A stretch of DNA of 64,000 nt from Pasteurella atlantica (lineage in GTDB: Bacteria > Pseudomonadota > Gammaproteobacteria > Enterobacterales > Pasteurellaceae): the NCBI RefSeq assembly GCF_963693435.1, contig NZ_OY856306.1, positions 1,178,001 to 1,242,000 on the forward strand, in the 5' to 3' direction. This document shows positions 1 through 9,936 of the stretch, in pieces (the stretch's first letter is position 1; each line of letters begins with the position of its first letter). Below the pieces are notes generated by a model. It searched no databases. It was not told the DNA's origin and worked only from the letters and a program-made list of their open reading frames with translations. The position numbers and the translations under genes are program-made.

Positions 1-1760
1 TCTGCAACCATTACCGATTTACCACAGAGTAGAATTAGGCGAGGTAAAATGTGTTTATTTTCTAATAATAATTCTAAATAGGTAGTACGAAGTGTGATTT
101 TGTCAATAATATTAAGCAATCTAGGGAGTAATATTAAATATTCGCTTTGCTGAAAAATGTCGTCCATTACTCTTGGCATTAGTTTATTTAACACATTTCT
201 GCCACGCACCCCAATCGGTTTTTTTCGCCATTCTTGAAGGGTATTGTTTAAATATTGCAAAATTTCAGGAATATCATCAGCTTTAACGGAATAATGATGA
301 ACAAGGCTATCAAGCTCTTTTTCAGGGATAGGGTAGTGTAAAATATCTTTCCAAAAGACTAAATGAGGTTCATCTTCTTGTTCCATTTCCTGTGATTCTT
401 CACCAATAATTTGATTAAAAATAGCTCTAACATTTGCTTGGTGCTGATTTAGAACTATCATAAAACTTTGCCAGTCGGCAATTGGATAATCAACCTGCTG
501 TTTGCCTTGTATAAAATGCTGACAAGCTAAAATTAGACGTAAACGATCCGTCTCATTACTCGGTAATGTTTGAGTCTGTTTATCATCAATAGCTTGCAAT
601 ACATTTTCTATTTGACGAAAAAAAATATAGGCGTGATAAAGTTGTGTGATTTGCTCTTGGTTAAGAACCTGCTGCTGTTCAAATTCACACAGATTTTGTA
701 ACAAACTACGAGAACGCAAAGTTTTATTACGCCCTCCACGTATCATTTGAAAAGTTTGCACAATAAATTCAATCTCACGAATTCCGCCTGCACCAAGTTT
801 GATATTATCTGTTAGGTTGCGGCGAATCACTTCACGGCTGATTTTTTGTTTCATCTCTCGTAGTGATTGAATAGCGCTAAAATCTAAATATCGGCGATAC
901 ACAAAAGGACGAAGCAGTTGAGCAAGATAGCGATGATCAGGGTTCTTTGGATCTTCACCTAGAATTTTTGCTTTGATCATCGCATAACGTTCCCAATCTC
1001 GCCCTTGTTCTTGATAATAATCTTCCAGTGCGTCAAAGCTGAATACTAACGCCCCACTTTCACCAAAAGGACGTAATCGCATATCGGTACGATATACAAA
1101 ACCGTCTATGGTAATTTGATCTAAGGCTTGGATTAAACGCTGTCCTAAACGAGTAAAAAACTGATAATTGGTAAGTGATTTACGCCCTCCCTCCGTCTGA
1201 CCTTGATCGGGATAGCAAAAAATCAAGTCAATATCCGAAGAAAAATTGAGTTCGCCACCGCCTAATTTTCCCATTCCTAAAATAATCAGTTCTTGTGTTT
1301 CTCCCAGTGAATTTTTAGGTGTACCGATTTCTTCACATAAACGTGTAAATAACCAATTTCTGGCATTTAAAATTAAGCATTCTGCTAATTCAGATAAAGC
1401 AATAAAGACTTGCTCTACAGAAGCGAGTTTATTTGACTGTAAAAAGATTAAATTTGCCATTTCTTGATTACGGAACAAACGTAATTCTTTATGAAAAAGG
1501 GCTTTATCGGTAATGGTTGTAAGGCGTTGAGTTAGTTCGCTGTGATAGTCGTTTTGAACTTTAAGAATAGGGAGGTGCTGCAACCAATGTTGTAATAAAT
1601 CAGGTTGTTTTTGAAGCTGTTTAAAAACAAAATCAGACATTGCAATACTGGTTATAAGCGGTGTGATTTTTTCAGAATTTTGCAAATTTTCAGGAATACT
1701 ATGCTGTTGGAATAATTGATTAAGTTGTTGTTTAAATTGATTATTAAGTTTAATAAACAT
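1..1760 (-). CDS. glnE: Bifunctional glutamine synthetase adenylyltransferase/deadenylase, N-terminal part
   Basis: GlnE adenylylates and deadenylylates glutamine synthetase in response to PII, tuning ammonia assimilation. The reading frame opens at the ATG on the minus strand at 1760 and runs off the left edge, so only about 586 codons (the deadenylylase half and the linker) are visible. Around residues 165-182 the nucleotidyltransferase motif GMGKLGGGELNFSSDIDL is intact, with the paired aspartates that bind metal. It lies 25 bp after the queA stop on the same strand, so rep, queA and glnE are probably co-transcribed. The uridylyltransferase GlnD, which acts upstream in the same cascade, is encoded at 30267. 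Identity is clear; the 3' half is not in the window. Confidence 0.95.
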   Translation of the reverse strand, partial: MFIKLNNQFKQQLNQLFQQHSIPENLQNSEKITPLITSIAMSDFVFKQLQKQPDLLQHWLQHLPILKVQNDYHSELTQRLTTITDKALFHKELRLFRNQEMANLIFLQSNKLASVEQVFIALSELAECLILNARNWLFTRLCEEIGTPKNSLGETQELIILGMGKLGGGELNFSSDIDLIFCYPDQGQTEGGRKSLTNYQFFTRLGQRLIQALDQITIDGFVYRTDMRLRPFGESGALVFSFDALEDYYQEQGRDWERYAMIKAKILGEDPKNPDHRYLAQLLRPFVYRRYLDFSAIQSLREMKQKISREVIRRNLTDNIKLGAGGIREIEFIVQTFQMIRGGRNKTLRSRSLLQNLCEFEQQQVLNQEQITQLYHAYIFFRQIENVLQAIDDKQTQTLPSNETDRLRLILACQHFIQGKQQVDYPIADWQSFMIVLNQHQANVRAIFNQIIGEESQEMEQEDEPHLVFWKDILHYPIPEKELDSLVHHYSVKADDIPEILQYLNNTLQEWRKKPIGVRGRNVLNKLMPRVMDDIFQQSEYLILLPRLLNIIDKITLRTTYLELLLENKHILPRLILLCGKSVMVA

Positions 1761-1785
1761 AGTAATTCCCTTGTTTTATATCATA

Positions 1786-2871
1786 TTATGGTACATCATT
1801 TATCGCATTGGAATTTTTATCGATAAACATCGCATCGCCATAACTAAAGAAACGATATTGCTTCGCCACTGCGTGTTGATAGGCTTTCATACAGGTTGAA
1901 TATCCAGCAAATGCAGACACTAGCATAATTAAAGTAGATTCTGGCAAATGAAAATTGGTCAATAACGCATCAATTACTCGGAATATTTTCCCAGGATAAA
2001 TAAAAATAGAGGTGTCTGAGAAAAAGGGTTCAATTAATTGATTCGATTTTTCAGCGTGTTGTGCGGCACTTTCAATAGATCGAACAGAGGTTGTTCCTAC
2101 TGCAATAACTCGTTTTCCATTCGCTTTAGTAGTCAAAATTTTATCTACAACTTCTTGGCTTACTTCCGCATATTCTGCGTGCATTTTATGGTCTTCAATA
2201 TTTTCTACACGAACAGGTTGGAAAGTACCCGCTCCCACGTGTAAAGTAACGAAAGCAGTTTGAACCCCTTTTTGCGTTAATTTTGTTAATAATTCATCAT
2301 CAAAATGAAGCCCAGCTGTAGGTGCTGCTACAGCACCTAGCTCCTTACTATATACGGTTTGGTAACGCTCTTGATCGGTTTCTTCATCGGGGCGATCAAT
2401 ATAAGGAGGTAATGGCATATGACCTGCACGATCTAATAATTCAAATAAAGGCTGTTCCTCTTCAAATCTAAGTTCAAATAAGGTGTTGTGACGAGCAACC
2501 ATTGTGGCATTAAAGCCATTTCCTTCTCCTAGTTTATCTTCCCCTAAAATAATGGTTGAACCTTCTTTGGGTGATTTTGAGCAACGAATATGTGCTAAGC
2601 AACGATGTTCATCAAGTACGCGCTCGACTAAAACCTCAAGTTTGCCACCACTTAATTTTTTACCATATAAACGAGCAGAGATAACACGAGTATTATTGAA
2701 TATAAGTAAATCACCTTCGTCAATATGATCTAAAATATTGATAAATTGTTGGTCTGAACATTGACCTGTTTTGCCATTAACATAAAGTAAACGACTTGCT
2801 GTACGTTGTTTAGTTGGATAACGAGCAATTAACTCGTTAGGTAAATCAAAATGAAAATCCGAAAGTAACAC
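1786..2871 (-). CDS. queA: S-adenosylmethionine:tRNA ribosyltransferase-isomerase (queuosine synthesis)
   Basis: QueA transfers and isomerises the ribosyl part of SAM onto preQ1 in tRNA, giving epoxyqueuosine at the wobble base of His, Asp, Asn and Tyr tRNAs. The 361-residue product matches the E. coli enzyme (356) along its whole length, including [27 protein letters not shown] and the C-terminal [12 protein letters not shown]. The start is a GTG at 2871, preceded by an AAAGGA ribosome-binding site about 6 nt away; no better ATG exists upstream. glnE begins 25 bp after the stop. No tgt follows, unlike in many enterobacteria. Confidence 0.97.
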   Translation of the reverse strand: MLLSDFHFDLPNELIARYPTKQRTASRLLYVNGKTGQCSDQQFINILDHIDEGDLLIFNNTRVISARLYGKKLSGGKLEVLVERVLDEHRCLAHIRCSKSPKEGSTIILGEDKLGEGNGFNATMVARHNTLFELRFEEEQPLFELLDRAGHMPLPPYIDRPDEETDQERYQTVYSKELGAVAAPTAGLHFDDELLTKLTQKGVQTAFVTLHVGAGTFQPVRVENIEDHKMHAEYAEVSQEVVDKILTTKANGKRVIAVGTTSVRSIESAAQHAEKSNQLIEPFFSDTSIFIYPGKIFRVIDALLTNFHLPESTLIMLVSAFAGYSTCMKAYQHAVAKQYRFFSYGDAMFIDKNSNAINDVP

Positions 2872-3013
2872 GTTATTTCCTTTATTTAGTGTTATGAAAA
2901 AGTATAAAATACTTCCTCATTTTAACGTATTTGCTGTACTTTGACTATGAGAGAAAGAAGGCATTTAATTTTATATTCAGGACAATAGCTCATTTTTAAC
3001 TATTCTAACTATT

Positions 3014-3042
3014 GATTTTTTAACATTAATAGTTAAAAAATC
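3014..3042. terminator. AT-rich perfect hairpin after rep
   Basis: An 11-bp perfect inverted repeat (GATTTTTTAAC and its complement) with a 7-nt loop lies between the rep stop and the queA start. It could slow or end rep transcripts, but the stem is nearly all A/T and no clear U-run follows, so termination is uncertain. Confidence 0.3.
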
Positions 3043-3085
3043 CCAAAAGATCTATTTTATTCCTTTTTTGTGATACCACTTACAT

Positions 3086-5104
3086 TTACTTATTCCCCTG
3101 CAACATAGCCCTTAATCTCGCCACATTATCCGACACTTTTTCCTGTTTTTGCTGTTCCGTCATAGAGGGTTTATCTCGTTCCCACTGTAAATCATCTTGG
3201 GGTAATTCCATTAAAAAACGGCTAGGTTCAGGCTTAATAATTTCGCCATATTGACGACGTGTTTTACACAGTGAAAATGTCAAAGTCTGTTGGGCTCGAG
3301 TAATGCCAACATAGGCTAAACGACGTTCTTCTTCAACGTTATTTTCGTCCATACTGGTTTGGTGAGGGAGTAATCCCTCTTCCATTCCGACTAAAAAGAC
3401 GTGCGGGAACTCTAAACCTTTTGAGGCGTGTAAAGTCATTAGTTGCACTTGATCACTCTCGTCATCATCTTCGCTACGCTCTAACATATCTCGTAAGGTT
3501 AAGCGAGTGACGACTTGGGCAAGGTTCATTGGTTCGTTGATTTCATCGCCTGCTAGCATTCCCTCTACCCATTCAAACAAGGTTTCCACATTGCGACTTT
3601 GCATTTTTGCGGCTTTTGGATTGTTAGCGTGTTCGTATAAATAAGCCTCATACTGAATTTTGGCAAGCATATCTTTTATTGCAAAAATTGGATCAGATCT
3701 AACCGCTTGATCCGATAATTCCACGACCCAACGTCCAAAATCTTGCAAGGCCTGATAAGGCTTTGGCGTGATCCGTTGAATTAAATCAAAATCAAAAATC
3801 GCCTCAAATAAACTCACTTGTTTTTCATTCGCAAGATTACCCAGTTTCTCTAAGGTTGTCGCCCCGATCTCTCGGCGTGGGGTGTTTACAATACGTAAAA
3901 ATGCGGCATCATCATCTTGATTTACCAACAAACGCAAATACGCCATCATATCTTTGATTTCAACACGTGAGAAAAAGGAGGTTCCTCCTGAAATTTTATA
4001 GGGAATGCGGTTTTGTACGAGCATTTTTTCCATCAAACGTGATTGATGATTACCTCGATATAAAATCGCATATTCTTTGTATTTTGTTTTACGAGAAAAA
4101 CGGTGTGCAATCAACTCGCCAACAATACGTTCTGCCTCGTGCTCTTCATCTTTTGCTTCGATTACATTAAGCTTCTCGCCCTGAGCAAGCTGTGAAAAAA
4201 GACGTTTTTGAAAAACGTGAGGGTTGTTATCAATCAAGATATTGGCACAATGTAAAATTCGCTGACTTGAGCGATAATTTTGTTCTAATTTAATCACATT
4301 CAGATTCGGAAAATCGGCTTTTAAGCGTTGCATATTTTCTGGTTTTGCACCACGCCACGAGTAGATAGACTGATCATCATCGCCCACAACAGTAAAATTT
4401 GCTTGCTCGCCCACCAATAATTTTATTAGTTCATACTGACTGGTGTTGGTATCCTGATATTCATCCACTAATAAGTATTGAATACGCTGTTGCCAACGCT
4501 GTTTTACCTCGTCATTTTTTTGAAAAAGTAAGGTTGGAAGCATTATCAAATCATCAAAATCAAGGGCATTATAAGATCGTAATTGATTTTGATATTGCTG
4601 ATAAAAATAACTAAATACCCGAGAGCGATCATCATTTGTCTGTGCAATCACTTGCTCTGGTAACAACAGGCTATTTTTCCAATTTGAAATTTGGCTGATT
4701 AGTTGTTTCAGTAAATCTTTATCTTCGGTGACATTTTCAGGCAATAAATGTTTGAGTAAAGCAATCTGATCGTGATCATCAAACAGCGTCATCCCAGATT
4801 TAAAACCGAGAGATTTATATTCACGTTTGATAATATCAAACCCTAAGGTATGAAAAGTAGAAATCGTCAGCCCTTTGGATTTTTCTTTACCGATTGAATG
4901 GGCCACACGCTCTCGCATTTCACGAGCGGCTTTATTGGTAAACGTAACCGCAGCAATATGCTTTGGGGAATAATCACAATGGCTGATTAAATGAGCGATT
5001 TTATTGATTATAACCCTTGTTTTGCCTGAACCTGCTCCAGCAAGTACTAAGCACGCCCCTTGGGTATATTCTACGGCTTGTTGTTGTTGTGTATTTAGTT
5101 TCAT
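3086..5104 (-). CDS. rep: ATP-dependent DNA helicase Rep
   Basis: Rep is the 3'-5' superfamily 1A helicase that clears proteins ahead of the replication fork. The 672-residue protein (E. coli 673) shows the Q-motif, Walker A AGAGSGKT at residues 22-29, the Walker B DEYQDTN near residue 217, motif [16 protein letters not shown], and late motifs [14 protein letters not shown] and VGITRAQ. It is read as Rep rather than UvrD from its length and collinearity with Rep. It is first in the rep-queA-glnE run. Its leader carries a short dispersed palindrome at 5131-5155. Confidence 0.95.
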   Translation of the reverse strand: MKLNTQQQQAVEYTQGACLVLAGAGSGKTRVIINKIAHLISHCDYSPKHIAAVTFTNKAAREMRERVAHSIGKEKSKGLTISTFHTLGFDIIKREYKSLGFKSGMTLFDDHDQIALLKHLLPENVTEDKDLLKQLISQISNWKNSLLLPEQVIAQTNDDRSRVFSYFYQQYQNQLRSYNALDFDDLIMLPTLLFQKNDEVKQRWQQRIQYLLVDEYQDTNTSQYELIKLLVGEQANFTVVGDDDQSIYSWRGAKPENMQRLKADFPNLNVIKLEQNYRSSQRILHCANILIDNNPHVFQKRLFSQLAQGEKLNVIEAKDEEHEAERIVGELIAHRFSRKTKYKEYAILYRGNHQSRLMEKMLVQNRIPYKISGGTSFFSRVEIKDMMAYLRLLVNQDDDAAFLRIVNTPRREIGATTLEKLGNLANEKQVSLFEAIFDFDLIQRITPKPYQALQDFGRWVVELSDQAVRSDPIFAIKDMLAKIQYEAYLYEHANNPKAAKMQSRNVETLFEWVEGMLAGDEINEPMNLAQVVTRLTLRDMLERSEDDDESDQVQLMTLHASKGLEFPHVFLVGMEEGLLPHQTSMDENNVEEERRLAYVGITRAQQTLTFSLCKTRRQYGEIIKPEPSRFLMELPQDDLQWERDKPSMTEQQKQEKVSDNVARLRAMLQGNK

Positions 5105-5130
5105 TGATGATCATTGTTTGAATACCATAA

Positions 5131-5155
5131 AGACAGAACATATCCTGTCTCTACA
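5131..5155. repeat. Dispersed GACAG-palindrome, copy 1
   Basis: Imperfect palindrome (AGACAG ... CTGTCT followed by CTACA) in the rep leader. Read on the minus strand it matches the perfect palindrome at 7331-7364 (TGTAGAGACAGG... ), and a degenerate relative lies at 38087. Confidence 0.5.
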
Positions 5156-5254
5156 ATAATGATGTAATAGAGAATATAAAAAATTCTAGCATAAAAATCA
5201 GTAAATACAATTTAATTAATATACGAAAAAATACTAGCAATTTATCCTAAATTT

Positions 5255-5264
5255 TGGTATAAAT
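5255..5264 (+). promoter_or_regulatory. Extended -10 element upstream of rpsB
   Basis: TGGTATAAAT fits an extended -10 hexamer (TGnTATAAT) about 220 bp before rpsB. The -35 region is weak (TAGCAA), which extended -10 promoters tolerate. A start near 5271 would give a long leader containing the structured element at 5362-5429. Confidence 0.45.
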
Positions 5265-5361
5265 ACGGCGTTTTTTGTGTGCGAAAAACTTTCGTTCAAA
5301 AAAACAAACAAAACAATTTAATTTTAATTCGAAATCACACACATATTTTTAGTTAATAATT

Positions 5362-5429
5362 GGGGTGCTGAACAAGGTGATACGTCACTTTTTAGGTCAA
5401 ATTATTAGAATATGTGGAGGCTAAACCCC
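5362..5429 (+). promoter_or_regulatory. Structured rpsB leader, probable S2 autoregulatory RNA
   Basis: GGGGT at 5362-5366 pairs with ACCCC at 5425-5429, enclosing a hairpin whose stem is capped by the tetraloop UACG (about 5374-5389). The layout resembles the rpsB leader RNA (Rfam t44/S2 type) that lets ribosomal protein S2 repress rpsB-tsf in gammaproteobacteria. Structure and position are visible; the family assignment is from memory and needs a covariance-model search. Confidence 0.5.
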
Positions 5430-5485
5430 GCTCTATGTAATAATGTAATATTAAATAGGGCAAACAATTTAAAGGAAAAAATCTT

Positions 5486-6223
5486 ATGGCACAAGTTTCT
5501 ATGCTAGATATGCTAAAAGCTGGCGTTCACTTCGGTCACCAAACTCGTTACTGGAACCCAAAAATGAAACCATTCATCTTTGGAGCACGTAATGGCGTTC
5601 ATATCGTTAACCTTGAAAAAACAGCACCAATGTTTAATGAAGCGTTAAACGAATTAACTCGTATTTCACGTAATAACGGTAAAGTTCTTTTTGTAGGAAC
5701 TAAACGTGCAGCAGGTGAAGCAGTTAAAGCAGCAGCACTAGATTGCCAACAGTTCTATGTAAATCACCGTTGGTTAGGTGGTATGCTTACTAACTGGAAA
5801 ACAGTTCGTCAATCAATCAAACGCTTAAAAGAGCTAGAAGCTCAAACTCAAGATGGTACTTTTGATAAAATTACTAAAAAAGAAGCGTTAATGCGTACTC
5901 GTGAGCTTGAAAAATTAGAATTAAGCTTAGGCGGTATTAAAAATATGGCTGGTCTTCCAGACGCAATTTTTGTTATCGGTGCAGATTATGAACACATCGC
6001 AGTAAAAGAAGCCAACAATCTTGGTATTCCTGTATTTGCAATTGTTGATACGAATGCAGATCCTGATGGTGTTGATTACATTATTCCTGGAAATGATGAT
6101 GCGACTCGTGCGATCCAACTTTATTTAACTGCAGCAGCAGAAGCAGTTAAAGAAGGTCGTGGTCAAGAAAAAGTAAGTGAAGAAACTTTCACCGCTGAAG
6201 CAGAAGCTCCAGTAGCAGAGTAA
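5486..6223 (+). CDS. rpsB: 30S ribosomal protein S2
   Basis: S2 binds late on the back of the 30S subunit between head and body. The 245-residue product begins [20 protein letters not shown] and contains GGMLTNWKT and [10 protein letters not shown], all family hallmarks. AAAGGA lies about 9 nt before the ATG. It heads the conserved rpsB-tsf pair, with a structured leader upstream and attenuator-like hairpins between the two genes. Confidence 0.99.
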   Translation: MAQVSMLDMLKAGVHFGHQTRYWNPKMKPFIFGARNGVHIVNLEKTAPMFNEALNELTRISRNNGKVLFVGTKRAAGEAVKAAALDCQQFYVNHRWLGGMLTNWKTVRQSIKRLKELEAQTQDGTFDKITKKEALMRTRELEKLELSLGGIKNMAGLPDAIFVIGADYEHIAVKEANNLGIPVFAIVDTNADPDGVDYIIPGNDDATRAIQLYLTAAAEAVKEGRGQEKVSEETFTAEAEAPVAE

Positions 6224-6236
6224 TTCATCGTTAGCT

Positions 6237-6303
6237 AAGACTAACTTAATTGATAGGTTAGTCTTTAAAACATTAGTGAAGCGGGGATATCCCTGCTTTA
6301 TTT
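6237..6303 (+). terminator. rpsB-tsf intergenic hairpins (attenuator)
   Basis: Two stems lie between rpsB and tsf: AAGACTAAC at 6237-6245 with its complement at 6257-6265, and AAGCGGGG at 6279-6286 with CCCTGCTT at 6291-6298 (one G-U pair), the latter followed by TATTTT. The second has intrinsic terminator form and probably lowers tsf expression relative to rpsB rather than ending all transcripts. Confidence 0.6.
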
Positions 6304-6331
6304 TAACTTATTTATAATCGAGGATTAAAAA

Positions 6332-7180
6332 ATGGCTCAAATTACAGCATCATTAGTAAAAGAACTTCGTGATCGTACTGGCGCAGGTATGATGGAGTGT
6401 AAAAAAGCATTAGTTGAAGCAGATGGCGACATTGAATTAGCAATTGACAATATGCGTAAATCTGGTCAAGCAAAAGCGGCTAAAAAAGCAGGTCGTGTTG
6501 CAGCTGAAGGTGTAATTATCAACCGCATTGATGGTACTTTTGGTCTTTCACTTGAAATGAACTGTGAAACAGACTTTGTTGCAAAAGATGCAGGTTTCTT
6601 AAGCTTAGCAAATGAAATTGCTGACTATGCAGTTGCAAACAAAGTATCTGATGTTGAAGTGTTAAAAGCAAAATTTGAAGATCAACGTGCAGCATTAGTG
6701 GCTAAAATTGGCGAAAATATGAATATTCGTCGTGTTGCTACCATCGAAGGTGATGTTTTAGGTTCATACTTACACGGTGCAAAAATTGGTGTTATCGTTG
6801 CAGCTAAAAATGCAGATGATGAGTTAGTTAAACACATCGCTATGCACGTTGCAGCAAGTCGTCCAGACTTTGTTAAACCTGAAGATGTTCCAGCAGCAGT
6901 TGTTGAAAAAGAGCGTCAAATTCAAATTGATATCGCAATGCAATCGGGTAAACCACAGCAAATTGCTGAGAAAATGGTTGAAGGTCGTATGAAGAAATTC
7001 ACTGGTGAAGTGTCATTAACAGGACAACCTTTTGTTATGGATCCTTCTAAATCAGTCGGCGATTTATTAAAAGAGAAAGGTGCGGATGTTTCTAGCTTTA
7101 TCCGTTTTGAAGTGGGTGAAGGTATTGAGAAGCAAGAAACAGACTTCGCAGCAGAAGTTGCTGCAATGTCTAAAGCATAA
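6332..7180 (+). CDS. tsf: Elongation factor Ts
   Basis: EF-Ts exchanges GDP for GTP on EF-Tu. The 282-residue protein (E. coli 283) starts [20 protein letters not shown] and carries the UBA-like N-terminus and the TDFVAKD motif that contacts EF-Tu (near residue 80). It follows rpsB by 108 bp and is closed by a strong terminator at 7191. Confidence 0.99.
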   Translation: MAQITASLVKELRDRTGAGMMECKKALVEADGDIELAIDNMRKSGQAKAAKKAGRVAAEGVIINRIDGTFGLSLEMNCETDFVAKDAGFLSLANEIADYAVANKVSDVEVLKAKFEDQRAALVAKIGENMNIRRVATIEGDVLGSYLHGAKIGVIVAAKNADDELVKHIAMHVAASRPDFVKPEDVPAAVVEKERQIQIDIAMQSGKPQQIAEKMVEGRMKKFTGEVSLTGQPFVMDPSKSVGDLLKEKGADVSSFIRFEVGEGIEKQETDFAAEVAAMSKA

Positions 7181-7190
7181 TAGCTTAAAC

Positions 7191-7219
7191 AAGGCGAACA
7201 AAATGTTCGCCTTTTGTTT
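7191..7219 (+). terminator. Intrinsic terminator after tsf
   Basis: Perfect 10-bp stem AAGGCGAACA/TGTTCGCCTT with loop AAA, followed by TTGTTT. It ends the rpsB-tsf unit. Confidence 0.85.
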
Positions 7220-7303
7220 GGTTATAATATTTGGATATAAAATAGAATTTTATTATAAGCGGTAAGATTAGAGTAAGAATTTGCAAATTTTTGAAAAAAT
7301 CAT

Positions 7304-7312
7304 ACCGCTTGT
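7304..7312 (-). other. DNA uptake signal sequence (Apl type)
   Basis: Full 9-mer ACAAGCGGT on the minus strand in the tsf-pyrH gap. An AAGCGGT core in the opposite orientation lies at 7257, giving the inverted pair layout often seen in Pasteurellaceae. Confidence 0.75.
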
Positions 7313-7330
7313 TATAACATTTTTATGTAT

Positions 7331-7364
7331 TGTAGAGACAGGGCATGCCCTGTCTATTTCTACA
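7331..7364. repeat. Dispersed GACAG-palindrome, copy 2
   Basis: A perfect 20-bp palindrome centred between 7345 and 7346 (arms AGACAGGGCA), flanked by TGTAG and CTACA. It lies in the pyrH leader and is related to the copies at 5131 and 38087. Confidence 0.6.
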
Positions 7365-7410
7365 TATAAAATATTCCATTTTATGAAATGATATAAATTA
7401 AGAGGTAGAT

Positions 7411-8124
7411 ATGAGCAAGCCAATTTATAAAAGAATTTTATTAAAACTAAGCGGTGAAGCCTTGCAAGGCGATGAAGGATTTGGTATTGACCCTTCTATT
7501 TTAAATAGAATGGCAAGTGAAGTGAAAGAACTCGTTGCAATGGGTGTTGAAGTTGGGATTGTTCTTGGTGGTGGAAATCTATTTCGTGGAGCGAAATTGG
7601 CTCAAGCAGGAATGAACCGTGTAGTCGGCGATCATATGGGTATGCTTGCAACGGTGATGAATGGTTTAGCAATGCGTGATGCATTACACCGTGAAGATGT
7701 AAATGCAAAATTGATGTCTGCCTTTGATTTAACGGGTATTTGTGATAATTATAATTGGTCAGATGCCATTAAAATGTTGCGTGAAGGACGAGTTGTGATT
7801 TTCTCAGCAGGTACAGGTAATCCATTTTTTACCACTGATTCAGCCGCTTGTTTACGTGGTATCGAAATTGAAGCGGATGTAGTGCTAAAAGCCACTAAAG
7901 TTGATGGTGTGTATGATTGTGATCCTGAAAAAAATCCTAATGCAATACTGTTTAATACATTAACTTATGCAGAAGTGATTGATAAAGAATTAAAAGTAAT
8001 GGATTTAGCTGCTTTTACGTTAGCTCGTGATCATAAAATACCAATTCGTGTATTTAATATGGGTAAGGCTGGAGCATTGAAAAAAGTAGTTTTAAGTACA
8101 GAAGAAGGAACAACAATTTCTTAA
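7411..8124 (+). CDS. pyrH: Uridylate kinase
   Basis: PyrH phosphorylates UMP to UDP in the cytoplasm, the first committed step to UTP and CTP. The 237-residue hexameric-kinase type protein (E. coli 241) shows LKLSGEAL, the glycine-rich [25 protein letters not shown] and the aspartate-rich [19 protein letters not shown] precedes the ATG by about 7 nt. In most relatives frr follows directly; here a terminator and three unrelated genes intervene. Confidence 0.98.
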   Translation: MSKPIYKRILLKLSGEALQGDEGFGIDPSILNRMASEVKELVAMGVEVGIVLGGGNLFRGAKLAQAGMNRVVGDHMGMLATVMNGLAMRDALHREDVNAKLMSAFDLTGICDNYNWSDAIKMLREGRVVIFSAGTGNPFFTTDSAACLRGIEIEADVVLKATKVDGVYDCDPEKNPNAILFNTLTYAEVIDKELKVMDLAAFTLARDHKIPIRVFNMGKAGALKKVVLSTEEGTTIS

Positions 8125-8139
8125 GTATCAATATTTTAA

Positions 8140-8185
8140 AATTGTGTCACTGAAAAGTGACACAATTGCGTTTCTCCCTTTCTTT
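8140..8185 (+). terminator. Intrinsic terminator after pyrH
   Basis: Perfect 12-bp stem (AATTGTGTCACT and complement, 8140-8151 and 8156-8167) with loop GAAA, followed by a pyrimidine-rich stretch. It separates pyrH from the inserted three-gene block. Confidence 0.8.
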
Positions 8186-8318
8186 TTCAATAACACCATT
8201 TCTAGATTGTTGCATTTAACTTTGTGGCAGTATTTCAACTATTAAATTACCTTGATCTTGTTATATATTCTTGTTACTTTCGAATTTGTTATTTATTTTT
8301 TAAAGGAGTGGTTGACCT

Positions 8319-8945
8319 ATGTTTGATATATTTGTAACGGGTTTTTTAACTTCTGCCACCTTGATTATTGCTATCGGTGCTCAGAATGCGTTTGTTCTAA
8401 AACGTGCTATCAGTAATAGTCATATTTTTATTACAATTTTAGTCTGTTTTTTATGTGATTTTGTATTAATGAGTATAGGGGTTTTAGGATTGGGGCAGCT
8501 AATCATTGATAATACCATAGCAAAACTTGGGTTGTCGTTATTAGGGGCGATGTTTTTACTTTTTTATGGGATTTCTTCATTAAAAAGTGCATTTCAGAAT
8601 AATACGATGGAAGTGGTGATCGATAAAACACATATCAGTAAAAAAGTGGCAGTTCTATCAACACTGGCTATTACATTGCTTAACCCTCACGTGTACTTAG
8701 ATACAGTCGTTATTGTGGGAGGTATCGCCGCGAATTTGAATTTTTCACAAAAAATTTATTTTTTGATAGGAGCTCTTTTCGCATCATTAATATGGTTTTT
8801 AGGATTGGGGTATGGTGGTAAGAAATTAGCCCCATTATTTGCTAAAGCTTATATGTGGAAGATTTTAGATGTGATTGTTGCAATGTTAATGTTTTTTATT
8901 GTCTATAAGTTACTTTTGTTTGCGTATCAATTGTTTATTTCTTAA
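8319..8945 (+). CDS. LysE/ArgO-type amino acid exporter
   Basis: An inner-membrane exporter of the LysE superfamily, most like the arginine exporter ArgO of E. coli (211 residues; this one 208). Six hydrophobic segments can be followed. The family signatures AIGAQNAFVLK near the N-terminus and LNPHVYLDT near residue 130 are present. AAGGAG lies 9-10 nt before the ATG. It is the first of three genes inserted between pyrH and frr. Substrate (arginine or lysine) cannot be told from sequence, so no symbol is given. No adjacent LysR-type regulator (ArgP/LysG) is present. Confidence 0.85.
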   Translation: MFDIFVTGFLTSATLIIAIGAQNAFVLKRAISNSHIFITILVCFLCDFVLMSIGVLGLGQLIIDNTIAKLGLSLLGAMFLLFYGISSLKSAFQNNTMEVVIDKTHISKKVAVLSTLAITLLNPHVYLDTVVIVGGIAANLNFSQKIYFLIGALFASLIWFLGLGYGGKKLAPLFAKAYMWKILDVIVAMLMFFIVYKLLLFAYQLFIS

Positions 8946-9031
8946 TATTTGTTATTTGGGTAGCTTTACTTTTTGTAAAGTATGTAGTAGATTTATCAAT
9001 CAGGTCATCATCATTGGAGGGTATAAATTAA

Positions 9032-9922
9032 ATGAGAAAGACGACTAAAAAGTATTTGATAATGCTGATTGTCTTATGGATAGTTGGTTGCTTATTACAG
9101 AGTTGTGTCTGTTGTGGAAGTGATGTAAAACAAGGGACAAATGTAGGCTTCAATTTAGTTGGAGATAATTTTGAGCTCGATGGCAAAGATGGGTTCAATT
9201 TTGTTGAATCTGAGTATGTTCCTGTGCAACCTTATTCAGAAGAATTACAATCAAATTTAACTAAAACAGTTAACTATCTTAAGGATAATTCAGCAAGACA
9301 ACTTACTGTTACTGGTCTATTTAATCCCAATGAAGTTAATTCATCAGTATTTCCTGATTTAGGACTCGCTCGAGCTAAACAAATTAAAGATCATTTTGGT
9401 TCGTTGGGTGCAAATAGTCAGCAAATTATGATAGCAAGTAGAGCTTATCCTGAGGCAGTTAAAAGTCAAAATAATCAGTATTTAGGTATGGCAGAATTTT
9501 CAGTAAAAGAACTCGATAAAGATGCGCTATCTTCTCGTGATAAAATGATGCAAGCATTGTTGGAAGATGTAAGTAAAAACCCACTAATGTTATATTTTGA
9601 AACAGGTGCAACAAATCTAAAATTATCAGAATTACAACGTCAAGGATTGTTGAAAATTGCGAGTTATTTGGATTATTCTCCATCAGCAAAAGTTTCAATT
9701 ACAGGACATACAGATAATACGGGTGACCCTGAAAAAAATATTTTGATAGGTAAAGAAAGAGCAACATTTGTTGCAAATTACTTAGAAAAAAATGGTTTGA
9801 AAAAATCACAACTTGATATCGATTCTAAAGGTTCTGATGAACCTATTGCAGATAACAGTAGTGCTGAGGGGCGAGCGAAAAATCGCCGAGTTACTATTTC
9901 TATTGATAAAATGTCACAATAA
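9032..9922 (+). CDS. Membrane-anchored OmpA-domain protein
   Basis: A 296-residue envelope protein. Residues 8-24 are a hydrophobic segment running into a cysteine-rich stretch (C20, C25, C27, C28); IVGC at 17-20 could be a lipobox, otherwise the segment is a membrane anchor. Residues about 185-295 form an OmpA-like peptidoglycan-binding domain with TGHTDNTGDPEKN and the NRRV arginine that contacts diaminopimelate. Residues about 65-165 look like a second, degenerate OmpA-like fold (LTVTGLFNPNE, DLGLARAKQIKDHF). GGAGG lies 11-12 nt before the ATG. The helix-hairpin-helix gene follows after 14 bp, so the two are one unit. Function beyond cell-wall anchoring is unknown. Confidence 0.85.
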   Translation: MRKTTKKYLIMLIVLWIVGCLLQSCVCCGSDVKQGTNVGFNLVGDNFELDGKDGFNFVESEYVPVQPYSEELQSNLTKTVNYLKDNSARQLTVTGLFNPNEVNSSVFPDLGLARAKQIKDHFGSLGANSQQIMIASRAYPEAVKSQNNQYLGMAEFSVKELDKDALSSRDKMMQALLEDVSKNPLMLYFETGATNLKLSELQRQGLLKIASYLDYSPSAKVSITGHTDNTGDPEKNILIGKERATFVANYLEKNGLKKSQLDIDSKGSDEPIADNSSAEGRAKNRRVTISIDKMSQ

Positions 9923-9936
9923 CGGAGAAAAAATTT

